Shown: positions 15,607 through 25,420 of the stretch, one piece after another
How the letters are laid out: every line of letters starts with the position of its first letter
Position numbering within the stretch: position 1 is the stretch's first letter
Assembly (NCBI GenBank): GCA_051967755.1
Contig: JBQDYD010000008.1
Coordinates: 1 to 64,000, forward strand
Direction of reading: 5' to 3'
DNA: 64,000 bases
Source: UBA1672 sp051967755
GTDB lineage: Bacteria > Pseudomonadota > Alphaproteobacteria > Micavibrionales > Micavibrionaceae
The notes under the pieces: model-generated
The model's input: the letters and a program-made list of their open reading frames with translations, nothing else
Told to the model about the DNA's origin: nothing
Database searches by the model: none
Program-made: the position numbers and the translations under genes

Positions 15607-16881
15607 ATGCTTAAAAAGAAAACTGTAAAAACCCTTCTTCTTTCGACTGTTTGTGCTCTGGTGATACAAACTGCGCCCTCTGCGTTTGCAGGAGACAATG
15701 TTGAAAGCATTGTGAAAGATGGCAATTTCTTCGGAGAGATACGTTACCGCTATGAGCATGTGGACCAGGATGGGCCTCTGCCGATTGTTAATAATGCCAA
15801 GGCTTCAACAGTGCGCACCAATCTGGGTTTTAAAACAGGCGTGTATAGAGACTTTCAGGGCTTGATCGAAGGACAGATTGTTCAAAATATCGGTGCCAAT
15901 GATTTTAACGACACAACAAACGGGAAAATGACCTATCCGGTTGTTGCTGATCCGGATGTAACTGAAATTAACGAACTATGGCTTTCATGGTCAGGATTGC
16001 CGCAAACTTCTCTCAAAGCTGGACGTCAGAAAATTAATATCGATAATCAACGCTTCGTCGGCACTGTTGACTGGCGGCAGAACGACCAGACCTTTGATGC
16101 TTTACAAGTGACAAATGCCAGCATCAAAGGTCTGGATTTAATGTACGCCTATGTCGGAAATGTAAATCGTATCTTCGGTGACGATAATCCATTGGGTGAT
16201 CTGAACTCAAATATTCACCTCGCTCATGCGTCTTATGAATTCACAGATTGGCTCAAATTTACAGGCTATGGATATTGGCTTGATTTTGATCGTCTGGCAA
16301 CCAGATCCTCCAGGACTTTTGGCGCACGGGCGACGGGTAAAATTCCTGTGAATGAACATTGGGCCTTTTCCTATGAGGCGGAAGCCGCCACGCAAGACGA
16401 CCATGGCAATAACACCACGAGCTACGATGAAGAATATTATCATATTTCACCTTCGCTCTCCGGCCATGGTTTTACGTTCACAGCGGGGTACGAAGTATTG
16501 GGGGGCGACGGCACAAATGCCTTTCAGACACCACTTGCGACCTTGCACAAATTCAATGGCTGGGCTGATGCGTTCTTGAGCACACCAAATGCCGGTCTTG
16601 AAGATGCCTATGTGAGTGGGTCTTATAAAATATCAGGCACAAAAAGCCTCTTTGACGATACAACATTTACTGCCATCTATCATGATTTTGATAGCAATGA
16701 CTCCAACAGCGACGATTTTGGTGATGAGCTTGATCTGTCTGTCGGAAAAAGTTTCGTGTTTCCTGACGCAGGCCAGCCCTTTAAGAAATTAGATGTTCTG
16801 CTTAAATATGCTGATTATAATGGCAATGGCGGTGTTGCCAGCCGTGAGAAATTTTGGCTACAGGTGGGCGTGAAGTTCTGA
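15607..16881 (+). CDS. Outer-membrane beta-barrel porin, alginate-export-like
   Basis: A 424-residue exported barrel. A signal peptide covers about 1-29 (KKK start, LLLSTVCALVIQTAPSAFA, cleavage before GDN). The mature protein shows alternating strands (IRYRYEHVDQD, TNLGFKTGVYRDFQGLIEGQ, SLKAGRQKINIDNQRFVG) and ends in the aromatic KFWLQVGVKF typical of barrel insertion. The ELWLSWSGLPQTSLKAGRQ pattern fits the alginate-export/porin family. Expressed from an FNR box, it may let anions or nutrients in during anaerobic growth. Substrate unknown. Confidence 0.85.
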   Translation: MLKKKTVKTLLLSTVCALVIQTAPSAFAGDNVESIVKDGNFFGEIRYRYEHVDQDGPLPIVNNAKASTVRTNLGFKTGVYRDFQGLIEGQIVQNIGANDFNDTTNGKMTYPVVADPDVTEINELWLSWSGLPQTSLKAGRQKINIDNQRFVGTVDWRQNDQTFDALQVTNASIKGLDLMYAYVGNVNRIFGDDNPLGDLNSNIHLAHASYEFTDWLKFTGYGYWLDFDRLATRSSRTFGARATGKIPVNEHWAFSYEAEAATQDDHGNNTTSYDEEYYHISPSLSGHGFTFTAGYEVLGGDGTNAFQTPLATLHKFNGWADAFLSTPNAGLEDAYVSGSYKISGTKSLFDDTTFTAIYHDFDSNDSNSDDFGDELDLSVGKSFVFPDAGQPFKKLDVLLKYADYNGNGGVASREKFWLQVGVKF

Positions 16882-16882
16882 C

Positions 16883-17029
16883 ATGGAAATGATTGATAAG
16901 CTGGATTTTAAAAGTATACGTAAAACAGGTCATAAAACCTTCTGGATATGGATTGCCTATCAAACCATCAAAGGCACACTGACAACATCCCTGATCTGGT
17001 TTCCACTTTTATGGGCGTGGCTTGGATAA
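16883..17029 (+). CDS. 48-residue small membrane protein
   Basis: The ATG at 16883 follows the porin TGA by one base. The product begins MEMIDKLDFKSIRKTG and continues with a single hydrophobic segment rich in Trp (KTFWIWIAYQTIKG then LIWFPLLWAWLG). It has a charged cytoplasmic N terminus and one or two short membrane passes. No family is recognised. It is likely translated by coupling with the porin. The orientation and close spacing support a real gene, and the composition is not random. Confidence 0.65.
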   Translation: MEMIDKLDFKSIRKTGHKTFWIWIAYQTIKGTLTTSLIWFPLLWAWLG

Positions 17030-17032
17030 TTC

Positions 17033-18427
17033 TTATTTTTTCACTCTATTACTATTATTTTTACTATTCTGTTTCCATCCGCCGCCCATGGCTTTGAATA
17101 ATTCTACGCGGGCTGCCAGTGTTTCGTAACGTGCCCGTTCATACTGATCTTCGGACTCTAGCAGAGTGCGCTGCGCATCCAAAACATCCTGAAAACCAAT
17201 AATGCTCAACGAATATTGTTGCTGAGCAATATTATAAGCTTCCCGCGCTTTGGCTACGGCCTGCTTTAAGGAGTGTTCGCGTTCCTGCGTTTTTTGCACT
17301 TTTGTCATGGCATTTTCAGCTTCCTGAAACGCTACCAAAACCGTCTGCTGATAATTCTCTGCCAGTTCTTTTTGGCGTGCGGTTACGCGGTCCAGATTAC
17401 CTTCCAACCGTCCGCCCTGAAAAATCGGCGCAAGCACTGATCCCGCCAAGGTCAAAGCAGAGGCCGATGGGTTTGCGGCCAGCAACAGGCTGGGGCCTAT
17501 ATTGACAGAGGGATAAAAAGCCGCCCGTGCCGCGCCAATATCGGCATTGGCCGCTATAAGCATAGCCTCCATGCTCTTAACATCCGGTCTGCGTTCCAAA
17601 AGTGCGGCAGGCTGCAAGGCCGCCGGATCAGGCAGATGAAGAGCGTCTATATTTTTACCACTCACATGAAAACTCTGTGGCGGCTCGCCGACCAGAACCG
17701 CCAGTGCGTTTTGTGCCAAGGCCAGTTCCTGCTCTAATGCTGTGACAGACGCCTTGGCTCTGGCCACTTGCGTTTCCTGGCGCGTTATATCGAGTTGTGT
17801 TCGCGCTCCGGTTTGAAAGCGCGCCTCGGCGACATTCAACAAGTCTTCTGTTGCGCGTAAGTTACCCTTGGCTATGCGCACACGCTCTTTCAAATTCAGG
17901 ACATTGAAATAATTTTGCGCCACATCACCCATAATCACGAGCGCCAATGCATCATGTTGGTAGGCAGAGCTAAGGAGCTTACTTTCTGCCGCGTTTACTT
18001 TTGCGCGGTTGGCTCCGAATAAATCAAGTTCATAGGATATGCCGATATCCGCCGTGTATTCAGGAATGCCATTATTGCGCATATCGGTGATATTCATAGG
18101 AACAGTTGAACCGCTCATATAGCTTGCGGTCACCTCTGCTGAAGGTAAAAGAGAAGCACCAGCAACTTTTAAATCTGCACGCGCCTGTTCAATCCGTTGA
18201 AGAGAGGCTTGTAGATTGTTGTTATTCTCAAGGGCGCGTTGCATGAGGTCATTTAATTCTGCACTTTCAAACCCCGTCCACCAATCGGCAGCTATTTCAG
18301 CATTTTGAATACTCTGCGCACTTCTCCATGCCGGCGTTTCTATCGTCGGCCTTTGGTAATCGGGCGTCATAGAACACGCCGATAAAACAAGAGTTGATAT
18401 CATGATCATTACATTACTCGGCTTCAT
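17033..18427 (-). CDS. cusC: Outer-membrane efflux lipoprotein, CusC type
   Basis: A 464-residue TolC-family protein forming the outer-membrane duct of the copper pump. Its lipobox LVLSACSMTPDYQRP shows a lipoprotein. Two repeated outer-membrane efflux halves follow, with the family's long helices (LEQARADLKVAGASL-like and AVAKAREAYNIAQQQY). The start overlaps the cusA stop by 14 bases, so it is the last gene of a cusB-cusA-cusC run. E. coli has the order cusCFBA; here C comes last and no separate CusF is visible. Confidence 0.9.
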   Translation of the reverse strand: MKPSNVMIMISTLVLSACSMTPDYQRPTIETPAWRSAQSIQNAEIAADWWTGFESAELNDLMQRALENNNNLQASLQRIEQARADLKVAGASLLPSAEVTASYMSGSTVPMNITDMRNNGIPEYTADIGISYELDLFGANRAKVNAAESKLLSSAYQHDALALVIMGDVAQNYFNVLNLKERVRIAKGNLRATEDLLNVAEARFQTGARTQLDITRQETQVARAKASVTALEQELALAQNALAVLVGEPPQSFHVSGKNIDALHLPDPAALQPAALLERRPDVKSMEAMLIAANADIGAARAAFYPSVNIGPSLLLAANPSASALTLAGSVLAPIFQGGRLEGNLDRVTARQKELAENYQQTVLVAFQEAENAMTKVQKTQEREHSLKQAVAKAREAYNIAQQQYSLSIIGFQDVLDAQRTLLESEDQYERARYETLAARVELFKAMGGGWKQNSKNNSNRVKK

Positions 18428-21400
18428 TTTCAGCCTCCTTCGGAAGTTTCAGTTTCCATTGCATATATACGGTGTAGAGCACAGGGATCAGGATCAGTGT
18501 CAGAACAAACGTGCTGACCATGCCGCCAACCATAGGCAGGGCAATGCGGCGCATCACATCCGAACCTGGTCCGTCGGTGAGGAAAATCGGGATCAAGCCA
18601 AGAATGATGGTGCTGACCGTCATGAGTTTCGGGCGGAGCCTTTGAATTGCTCCATGGCGCACATTTTCAAGGAGTTTCTCGAACGTATCCGGCCAATGCT
18701 CCCGCATTTCATGTTCAATATAAATCAGCATCACGATAGCGGTTTCCACGGCAATACCGGCCAGTGCAATAAAGCCAACGGCCACAGCAACGGAAAGATT
18801 ATATCCTGCCAACCACAACCACCATACACCGCCTATAATTCCGAAAGGTACAGAAAGCATAATTAGGATCGTACGATCCCAACGCCCAAAATGCAGATAC
18901 AGCAGCGTCAGAATAATGAGGATGGTTGCCGGAACGGCAATTTTCAGCCGCTCATTGGCTTCTTGCATTTGCTCAAACTGACCGGAGAATTTCAGCGTAT
19001 AGCCCTGCGGAAGCTCTAATGTTTTCAGAGCTTCTTTCAGGCCAGCGATATAAGAGCCAATATCACGCCCCTCAATATCAACAAACACCCAGCCATTCAA
19101 ACGCGCATCCTCGGACTTGATCATAGACGGCCCTTCGGCGATGAGGATATCCGCTAGATCAGCAAGCGGAATATGCGCACCATTCGGAGCGCTGACCAGA
19201 ATATTATCCAGATCAGAGATATGTTCGCGGTAGGGACGATCATAGCGCAACATGATGGGATAACGCTCGCGCCCTTCAACAGCCTCATCAAGCTGCATCC
19301 CGCCAAGTGCTGTCTGGATGACCTGCTGCACGGTTTTGAGAGCGATGCCGTACCGCGCAAGCTCGCGGCGGTCAGGAACAATCTCAATATATTTACCGCC
19401 GACAACTCGGTCGGCAATCGCGCTGCGCGTGCCGGGAACATCTTTGGCGCGCCCCTCAACATCTTTGGCAATGCGGTCGATTTCCTGTAAGTCTGATCCT
19501 GCAATCTTGATACCGACAGGGGTACGAATACCCGTGGTCAGCATATCGAGACGGATTTTAATCGGATACCCCCAGCTATCCATCATGCCCGGCAGACCAA
19601 CACGCTTATTCAGATCAGCGATCAGCTTTTGCGGTGTCATGCCTTCGCGCCACTGATCGCGGGGTTTTAGCTCAATCCATGTTTCGATCATGGCTAACGG
19701 CGCGGGGTCGGTCGCTGTATCCGCGCGTCCGGCCTTGCCAAAGACATGTTCGATTTCCGGGGCTTGCATCAACTGACGGTTCGTCACCTGCAATATCTCA
19801 CGCGCTTTGGCCGGTGAAACACCCGGCAAGGTCATCGGCATATAAAGCAATCCACCCTCATAAAGCGGCGGCATAAATTCACTGCCCAGCTTTGAGGCGG
19901 GAAGCGCAGTAGAGATAAGCGCAGCCAGTGCCAGAACAATCGTTGTTTTACGCCATTTGAGCGCAGCACTGAGAAACGGTTTATAAAATGCGATAAAGAA
20001 ACGATTGATCGGATTTTCATCCTCACGTTTGATCTTGCCACGTATCAGCCAGAGCATCAGTACAGGCACAACCGTCACGGACAACAAAGCCGCTGCCACC
20101 ATGGCATAGGTTTTGGTGAAAGCCAGCGGCGTGAACAATCTTTCTGATTGCCCCGTCAAGGCAAAGACCGGGAAGAATGAAACGGTAATAATCAGCAATG
20201 AGAAAAACAGCCCGGGTCCAACTTCTTTTGCCGCTTGCACCAATGCTTTTTGTTTATCTTCTGGTTTTGCGTCAACGCCCATATCCGAGAGCTTTCTATG
20301 CGCATTTTCGACCATCACAATCGAGGCATCGACCATCGCGCCAATCGCAATCGCAATCCCGCCCAGCGACATGATATTCGCCGTAATGCCTTGTGCGTTC
20401 ATAATGATGAAGGCCGCGAGAATACCCAATGGAATAGTAATAATCGCCACCAATGCACTTCGCGCATGGAGTAGAAACAAGAACGTGATAAGAGCGACCA
20501 TCACGCTTTCTTCAATCAGCTTATCTTTCAGATAATCAACCGAGCCTTCAATCAGCTCACTACGGTCATAGACAACTTTTAGCTCCACACCTTCGGGCAA
20601 GCCCTGCCGCACGCTTTCCAGCCTTTCTTTGACATTATGAATGACATCCAACGCATTCGCGCCGGGACGCATGACCACAATGCCGCCCACGGCTTCACCT
20701 TCACCGTTCAACTCCGTAATGCCGCGTCTAATGGCCGGGCCTTCGATAACACGAGCAACATCACCCACGGTAATTGGCGTACCGTCCGCAGTTTTCAAAA
20801 CAGCCTGCGCTAAATCATCCGGCTTGTTTACATAGCCATAAGAGCGGATGAGATATTCCGCCTCCGCCATCTCCAGCGTGCGCCCGCCCGTTTCAGCATT
20901 CGCACCACGCACGGCCTCGATCACTTTTTGCAGCGGGATATCATAGGCACGAAGTTTATTCGGATCGACCTGCACCTGATATTCTTTGACAAACCCACCG
21001 ACAGAAGCGACTTCCGCAACGCCGTCAATGGTTGCCAGTTCAAAACGCACAAACCAGTCTTGCAGGCTTCTTAATTCAGAGAGATCATGCTGGCCTGTCT
21101 TATCATAGAGCGCATATTGAAAGACCCAGCCCACGCCTGTGGCATCCGGCCCAAGTTCGGGCTCTACGCCTTCAGGTAAAATCCCGCGCGCTTGTGAGAG
21201 ATATTCGAGTGTGCGGCTACGCGCCCAGTATATATCGACATTATCTTCAAAAATAATATAAACAAAGGACGTTCCGAACATGGAAAATCCGCGCACGACT
21301 TTGGTTTTGGGCAATGACAACATCTGCGTTGAAAGCGGATATGTGACCTGATCTTCAATCACCTGCGGCGCTTGCCCCGGCCAGTCTGTACGGATAATGA

Positions 21401-21581
21401 CTTGTGTATCCGATAGGTCGGGAATGGCATCGAGGGGAATCTTTGTGACCGAGACCATGCCCGCCGCTAGCAAAACAAGCGCGCCCAGCATCACAAAAAA
21501 TTTATTCGCCACCGACCAGTCAATAATTTTGGCCGCAAAACTTGTAGAAGGGTCGTGCATATGCTCTTGATTAGTGGACAT
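18414..21581 (-). CDS. cusA: Heavy-metal RND efflux pump CusA
   Basis: A 1055-residue inner-membrane RND transporter of the HME subfamily. The N-terminal segment KIPLDAIPDLSDTQVIIRTDW is typical of CusA/SilA. Twelve membrane segments can be placed in two sets, with charged relay residues in IGAMVDASIVMVENAHRKL (segment 4 region). Periplasmic methionines in EFMPPLYEGGLLYMPM and PGMMDSWGYPIKIRLDM fit the Cu(I)/Ag(I) pathway. It overlaps cusB by 11 bases. Cu(I) is more toxic without oxygen, which fits presence in an anaerobic island. Confidence 0.94.
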   Translation of the reverse strand: MSTNQEHMHDPSTSFAAKIIDWSVANKFFVMLGALVLLAAGMVSVTKIPLDAIPDLSDTQVIIRTDWPGQAPQVIEDQVTYPLSTQMLSLPKTKVVRGFSMFGTSFVYIIFEDNVDIYWARSRTLEYLSQARGILPEGVEPELGPDATGVGWVFQYALYDKTGQHDLSELRSLQDWFVRFELATIDGVAEVASVGGFVKEYQVQVDPNKLRAYDIPLQKVIEAVRGANAETGGRTLEMAEAEYLIRSYGYVNKPDDLAQAVLKTADGTPITVGDVARVIEGPAIRRGITELNGEGEAVGGIVVMRPGANALDVIHNVKERLESVRQGLPEGVELKVVYDRSELIEGSVDYLKDKLIEESVMVALITFLFLLHARSALVAIITIPLGILAAFIIMNAQGITANIMSLGGIAIAIGAMVDASIVMVENAHRKLSDMGVDAKPEDKQKALVQAAKEVGPGLFFSLLIITVSFFPVFALTGQSERLFTPLAFTKTYAMVAAALLSVTVVPVLMLWLIRGKIKREDENPINRFFIAFYKPFLSAALKWRKTTIVLALAALISTALPASKLGSEFMPPLYEGGLLYMPMTLPGVSPAKAREILQVTNRQLMQAPEIEHVFGKAGRADTATDPAPLAMIETWIELKPRDQWREGMTPQKLIADLNKRVGLPGMMDSWGYPIKIRLDMLTTGIRTPVGIKIAGSDLQEIDRIAKDVEGRAKDVPGTRSAIADRVVGGKYIEIVPDRRELARYGIALKTVQQVIQTALGGMQLDEAVEGRERYPIMLRYDRPYREHISDLDNILVSAPNGAHIPLADLADILIAEGPSMIKSEDARLNGWVFVDIEGRDIGSYIAGLKEALKTLELPQGYTLKFSGQFEQMQEANERLKIAVPATILIILTLLYLHFGRWDRTILIMLSVPFGIIGGVWWLWLAGYNLSVAVAVGFIALAGIAVETAIVMLIYIEHEMREHWPDTFEKLLENVRHGAIQRLRPKLMTVSTIILGLIPIFLTDGPGSDVMRRIALPMVGGMVSTFVLTLILIPVLYTVYMQWKLKLPKEAENEAE

Positions 21582-23004
21582 GGCCTTGACTTTCTTCTTT
21601 TGCGTTTTGTTCGGGCTGCATATTTTTCATATCGCCGCCACCATGATCGTGCCCCATCGCCGCCATACCGCCTTTCAGGTTACTTTCAGCATCAAGCATA
21701 AATTGTCCTGACTGAACGATTGTCTGACCGAGTGAAAGCCCTTGGGTGATCTCAGTTAAGCCGTCTGCTGTGATACCTGTCTCCACCATCATGGGACGAA
21801 AATACCCATCGCCTAAATCCTCAATCACATAGGCGCCCATTTTGCCGTAAAGCACGGCTTCGCTCGGCACAGCCAGGCGAGATTGCGTGTCGGCACTAAA
21901 AGCAACATCAACATAAGTATCCGGCTTTAATGCGCCTTCCGGGTTGTCCAGTACAAGGCGTACAGACACCGTCCGGCTTTTCGGATCATTGACGGGATGA
22001 ATAAAATCTATTGTTGTTTCATACGCTTTGCCCGTTTCTGGCACAGCGACCGTTGCAGCCGCACCAACTTTAAGAAACTGAACATCCCGGACCGGAACAT
22101 CGGCATTGACCCATACTGTTGAAAAATCCTGTAATTTTAAAACACTCCCACCTTCATTCACATGCCCGCCCTTACGGACATTCAGCATAGTAACCGTACC
22201 GCCTTCTGGCGCATAAAACGGCGTTTCTTCAAAAAATTTGCCGCGCTCTTTTAATTCAGCAATCGCTTGATCATCCATGCCGTAAAGCCGCAGCCTTTGC
22301 GTGGCATTGCCCACACGTGAGCCAATCAAAAAATCTGACTGCGCATTCATTAAATCAGGGCTATAGTAAGTAAAGAGAAGATCACCCTTTTTGACGGTAT
22401 CGCCAACGGCACTGACCGCCAGATCTACAATCCAGCCCTTGGTGCGCACATCAATCGCATATTCCAGCCGTGTGCTAGGCTCTATTTGACCAAAAGCGCG
22501 GATGTTTCGGCCAAAATTATGATGGCTAACGCCGGAGGTTTTAACCCCCAGCGTTTGTATGTATGACGGATCAATCAAGAACGCGCCTTCCGGCTTGTCT
22601 TCATGTCCTTCATGAGATCCATTGCCATCATCTTTTGGCACAAGATGCATGCCGCAAATCGGACAATTATCGCCTTCTTCTCCCGTAATGTGTGGGTGCA
22701 TCGGGCAGATATAGGTCTGCTCGTCATCAGCACTTTTTGCGGATGATGCAGGTGATTGCATTTGATGTTGGTGATTTTCATGCTTCTGCTCAGCATCCAT
22801 ATCCATGGCCTTATCTTCCATGGGGACCAGATGCATACCGCAGATCGGGCAGTTAGCGCCTTCCATCCCTGTTTCTTCAGGATGCATTGGACAATGATGG
22901 GTATGAGAAGCTGCCTCGCTTTGTGGCGCAGTAGAGCCACTGTCTGCGGCCATAGCCACAGGCACGAAGGCAAATAAAATAAGGGTAAAAAATAAAACAC
23001 GCAT
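21571..23004 (-). CDS. cusB: CusB-type periplasmic adaptor with doubled metal-binding motif
   Basis: A 477-residue membrane-fusion protein linking CusA to CusC. A signal peptide (about 1-19, ending VAMAAD) precedes two near-identical heavy-metal-binding segments: HHCPMHPEETG...CPICGMHLVP at about 36-64 and YICPMHPHITG...CPICGMHLVP at about 97-125. A His/Met-rich linker joins them. The adaptor core (hairpin, lipoyl and beta-barrel) follows, and the tail is HDHGGGDMKNMQ. Two copies of the CPMHP/CPICGM unit are more than usual and may replace the missing CusF chaperone. GAAAGGAG precedes ATG 23004. Confidence 0.92.
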   Translation of the reverse strand: MRVLFFTLILFAFVPVAMAADSGSTAPQSEAASHTHHCPMHPEETGMEGANCPICGMHLVPMEDKAMDMDAEQKHENHQHQMQSPASSAKSADDEQTYICPMHPHITGEEGDNCPICGMHLVPKDDGNGSHEGHEDKPEGAFLIDPSYIQTLGVKTSGVSHHNFGRNIRAFGQIEPSTRLEYAIDVRTKGWIVDLAVSAVGDTVKKGDLLFTYYSPDLMNAQSDFLIGSRVGNATQRLRLYGMDDQAIAELKERGKFFEETPFYAPEGGTVTMLNVRKGGHVNEGGSVLKLQDFSTVWVNADVPVRDVQFLKVGAAATVAVPETGKAYETTIDFIHPVNDPKSRTVSVRLVLDNPEGALKPDTYVDVAFSADTQSRLAVPSEAVLYGKMGAYVIEDLGDGYFRPMMVETGITADGLTEITQGLSLGQTIVQSGQFMLDAESNLKGGMAAMGHDHGGGDMKNMQPEQNAKEESQGHVH

Positions 23005-23057
23005 AGCTAAAGCTCCTTTCTTGTAAGGCGTGAAAAACCGTTAAGAAAAGAGCGTGT

Positions 23058-23459
23058 TTAGATGCGTAAACGCTGGGTTGTCAGATAAAGATCAGTGCTG
23101 TTGAGATAGGGCGGCCTATCATCAAAAGGCGGCCCACGAATAAAATGGCCGGATGTTAAAAGGAAATCATAGTTGGCAGTAATGTCTGCCCAGACAAAAT
23201 CAATGTGATCAACGGATAGGTCGTGCTGGACGATATCGGCCTGAACACCGGGCTGAAACAAATCAACACCCATACAGTCCAAAGCAAACATTGGGCCGCT
23301 TTTCTGGCCATCTTTTTGGGCTTCTTCGCTTTGGTGACAGGGTTTAGGCTCAGCCGCCTGCGCAGATTCAAGCGGACAAAACGCCATCACACACGTCAAA
23401 ACAGGCGTGAGCATCAAAAGCGTCATAAATCCAAGCATCATTCTGCGCATAAAGTTCAT
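23058..23459 (-). CDS. Small exported hypothetical protein upstream of cusB
   Basis: A 133-residue protein with an N-terminal signal or membrane segment (MLGFMTLLMLTPVLTCVMAF) then a short periplasmic domain with Cys and Met residues (PCHQSEEAQ, MFALDCMGVDLF). Proteins of this size and layout often precede cus-like operons and may be a metal-related periplasmic factor. That is inferred from position, not from a recognised family. No clear ribosome-binding site precedes ATG 23459. It lies 33 bases downstream of ubiV on the same strand. Confidence 0.7.
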   Translation of the reverse strand: MNFMRRMMLGFMTLLMLTPVLTCVMAFCPLESAQAAEPKPCHQSEEAQKDGQKSGPMFALDCMGVDLFQPGVQADIVQHDLSVDHIDFVWADITANYDFLLTSGHFIRGPPFDDRPPYLNSTDLYLTTQRLRI

Positions 23460-23492
23460 AATACATTATTCGTCTAAAAAAGTCCTAAAGTT

Positions 23493-24401
23493 TCAATTTT
23501 GAGTCTGATTCCAAGCATAGCCCCTATCTTTGTGATAAAAGCCATTAGAAAACATATCCCCAAAGCCGAGCATACTCAATTTATGGATTCCTTCTTGCGC
23601 TGAATACCTCTGATCCAGCACGCTGCGAAATATTTTTGCAACTTGCACCATATCCACTGTATGTGGAGATAAACGGAAATGCGTCACGCCCATTTTCTGC
23701 ATCTCCGGGAGTTCTTGGATCAAGTTGAGGCAACTATAAGATAGTGTTTGGATACCATTCACAGCTAGGAAAGATTGTCCATTCAGCGTTTTAAGCTCCA
23801 TCCCGTCGGGGTCTTCCTCACAGACAAACTGACAATTATCTTTGACACGGCCATGGGCACGGGCGTGATAACAGCGCGCAGACAAAGCCAATCCCGTCCG
23901 ACCATAAACCTGCACCTCTAACCCTACACCTAGTTCCTCTGCTTTTTCGCCTAAAACGGCAAGAGCCTCTTTCGGTAATTCGGAAGGAGCGGTGAAATGG
24001 GTTGCGCCGTTACCTGCAAGATATTCCATCGTCTCTTCATTGTAGACATTAAAATACTGTCCTATACGGTGTGGTTTTCCACGCAAATGATAAAGGGCCG
24101 CGGCATCGTTAGCCTCAACCTCAAAATTCTCCAACTCGCTCAAACCTTCTGTCATCTTACGTTCGCGCGGGATCATAACTTCTGCCAGGGAGCAAAAGAC
24201 AGGCTTTTTACCCGCAGTCATTAAGCGCTCGGCAACCTCATCATAATGTTGTTCAAAAAACGGTGTGCGTTTGGAACAGACAACCTCACCGAGATAAACG
24301 GTGCTGACGGGCGCTTCATCTGCAATTTGAAAATAGAAATCTCGTTTCTTTTCCGCAGGCCAATGAAATAAAATCGGCCCTATGGTCAGTTCTGCATTCA
24401 T
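23493..24401 (-). CDS. ubiV: Oxygen-independent ubiquinone hydroxylation protein UbiV
   Basis: A 302-residue U32-family peptidase-like protein. With UbiU it forms the [4Fe-4S] complex hydroxylating ubiquinone precursors without oxygen. I start at ATG 24401 (MNAELTIGPILFHWPAEKK) with GGTGGAG 9 bases upstream; the GTG at 24416 is less likely. Cysteine ligands are probably in SARCYHARAHG, KDNCQFVCEEDPDGM and an upstream CSLAE. Its length matches E. coli UbiV. It lies 5 bases after ubiU and completes the ubiT-ubiU-ubiV operon. Confidence 0.93.
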   Translation of the reverse strand: MNAELTIGPILFHWPAEKKRDFYFQIADEAPVSTVYLGEVVCSKRTPFFEQHYDEVAERLMTAGKKPVFCSLAEVMIPRERKMTEGLSELENFEVEANDAAALYHLRGKPHRIGQYFNVYNEETMEYLAGNGATHFTAPSELPKEALAVLGEKAEELGVGLEVQVYGRTGLALSARCYHARAHGRVKDNCQFVCEEDPDGMELKTLNGQSFLAVNGIQTLSYSCLNLIQELPEMQKMGVTHFRLSPHTVDMVQVAKIFRSVLDQRYSAQEGIHKLSMLGFGDMFSNGFYHKDRGYAWNQTQN

Positions 24402-24406
24402 AATTT

Positions 24407-25420
24407 TTATCTCCACCTTTTACTTTCATAGGCACCCTGCGTTTGCTTATGTCCCTCCGTCAAGGAAAGCAAATGCGCCAGTTCCACCTCTTGCCCGGCC
24501 TGCACAGCATCAATAGCTTTGCGCCACGATAAAACAACTTCACGAACATAGGCGCGCGAGCGTTGCCGCCCTTCGATCTTAAAGGCATTCACCCCAGCCT
24601 TGATGAGTTTGGGCAACAGGCGCGCGAGATTTAGGCTGATAGGTTCTTCAAAGGCGTAATAGCCCTCCTGTTTATGCGGTGCCATATAACGGCCTTTGCA
24701 AATCGTCGGATAGCCGGGATTTTGTGAACAAGAAAAGCAATCAATAGTAAATTCCCCAAGTTTGGTCGATAAATTGCGCTGCGCATCCTCTTCATATTTA
24801 ACTTCACTGGCGGGAGAACAAACACCATCCATATTGGTTGATAAGCCTGTAGCGTAATTGGTGAGGCTGCACCGTCCTTCGGCCATTAGACCGTGATTAC
24901 CAAAGATAAAGCATTCAATTTCGCAAGGGATTTCTTTTTTAAGAGCGGTAATTTCCGGGATCGTGAGAATACGCGGCAAGACGACCCGTTTAACTCCAAA
25001 TTCTTCACAGTAATATTTAATAGCCTCAATAGAGGGCGCACCTGCTTGGACGGACAGGTGAATGCGTTGTTGTGGGTGATGGCTTTGAATGTAATGCGCT
25101 ACGCTGATGTCGGCAACAATGATAGCGTCTATCTTGATCTCTACTGCCTTATCTATCGCATCTTTCCAAAGCTGCGTCTGTCCGGCAGGGGGGAACGTAT
25201 TGGCAGCCAACAGAACTTTTGTGTCGCGCTCATGTGCATAGACAACCGCGCTTTCCATTTCTTCCGGCGTAAAGTTCAGACCGGGGAAGTTCCGTGCGTT
25301 TGTCGCGTTTTGAAATCCGCAATATACCGCATCTGCGCCTGCATCAACCGCCGTTCTTAAAGATGCGGGTGTTCCGGCAGGGCATACCAGTTCCGCATGT
25401 GTCATATCATTTTGATCCAT
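24407..25420 (-). CDS. ubiU: Oxygen-independent ubiquinone hydroxylation protein UbiU
   Basis: A 337-residue U32-family protein, partner of UbiV. ELVCPAGTPASLRTAVDAGAD is the family N terminus. VRHVVLPR-like VKRVVLPRILTIPEI and ECFIFGNHGLMAEGRCSLTNY lead to the cluster cysteines (GRCSLTNY, GVCSPAS, DCFSCSQ, TICKGRY). KIEGRQRSRAYVREVV closes the conserved part. It overlaps ubiT by 14 bases. Ubiquinone is the electron carrier from dehydrogenases to NarGHI, so its oxygen-free synthesis is needed for nitrate respiration. Confidence 0.94.
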   Translation of the reverse strand: MDQNDMTHAELVCPAGTPASLRTAVDAGADAVYCGFQNATNARNFPGLNFTPEEMESAVVYAHERDTKVLLAANTFPPAGQTQLWKDAIDKAVEIKIDAIIVADISVAHYIQSHHPQQRIHLSVQAGAPSIEAIKYYCEEFGVKRVVLPRILTIPEITALKKEIPCEIECFIFGNHGLMAEGRCSLTNYATGLSTNMDGVCSPASEVKYEEDAQRNLSTKLGEFTIDCFSCSQNPGYPTICKGRYMAPHKQEGYYAFEEPISLNLARLLPKLIKAGVNAFKIEGRQRSRAYVREVVLSWRKAIDAVQAGQEVELAHLLSLTEGHKQTQGAYESKRWR

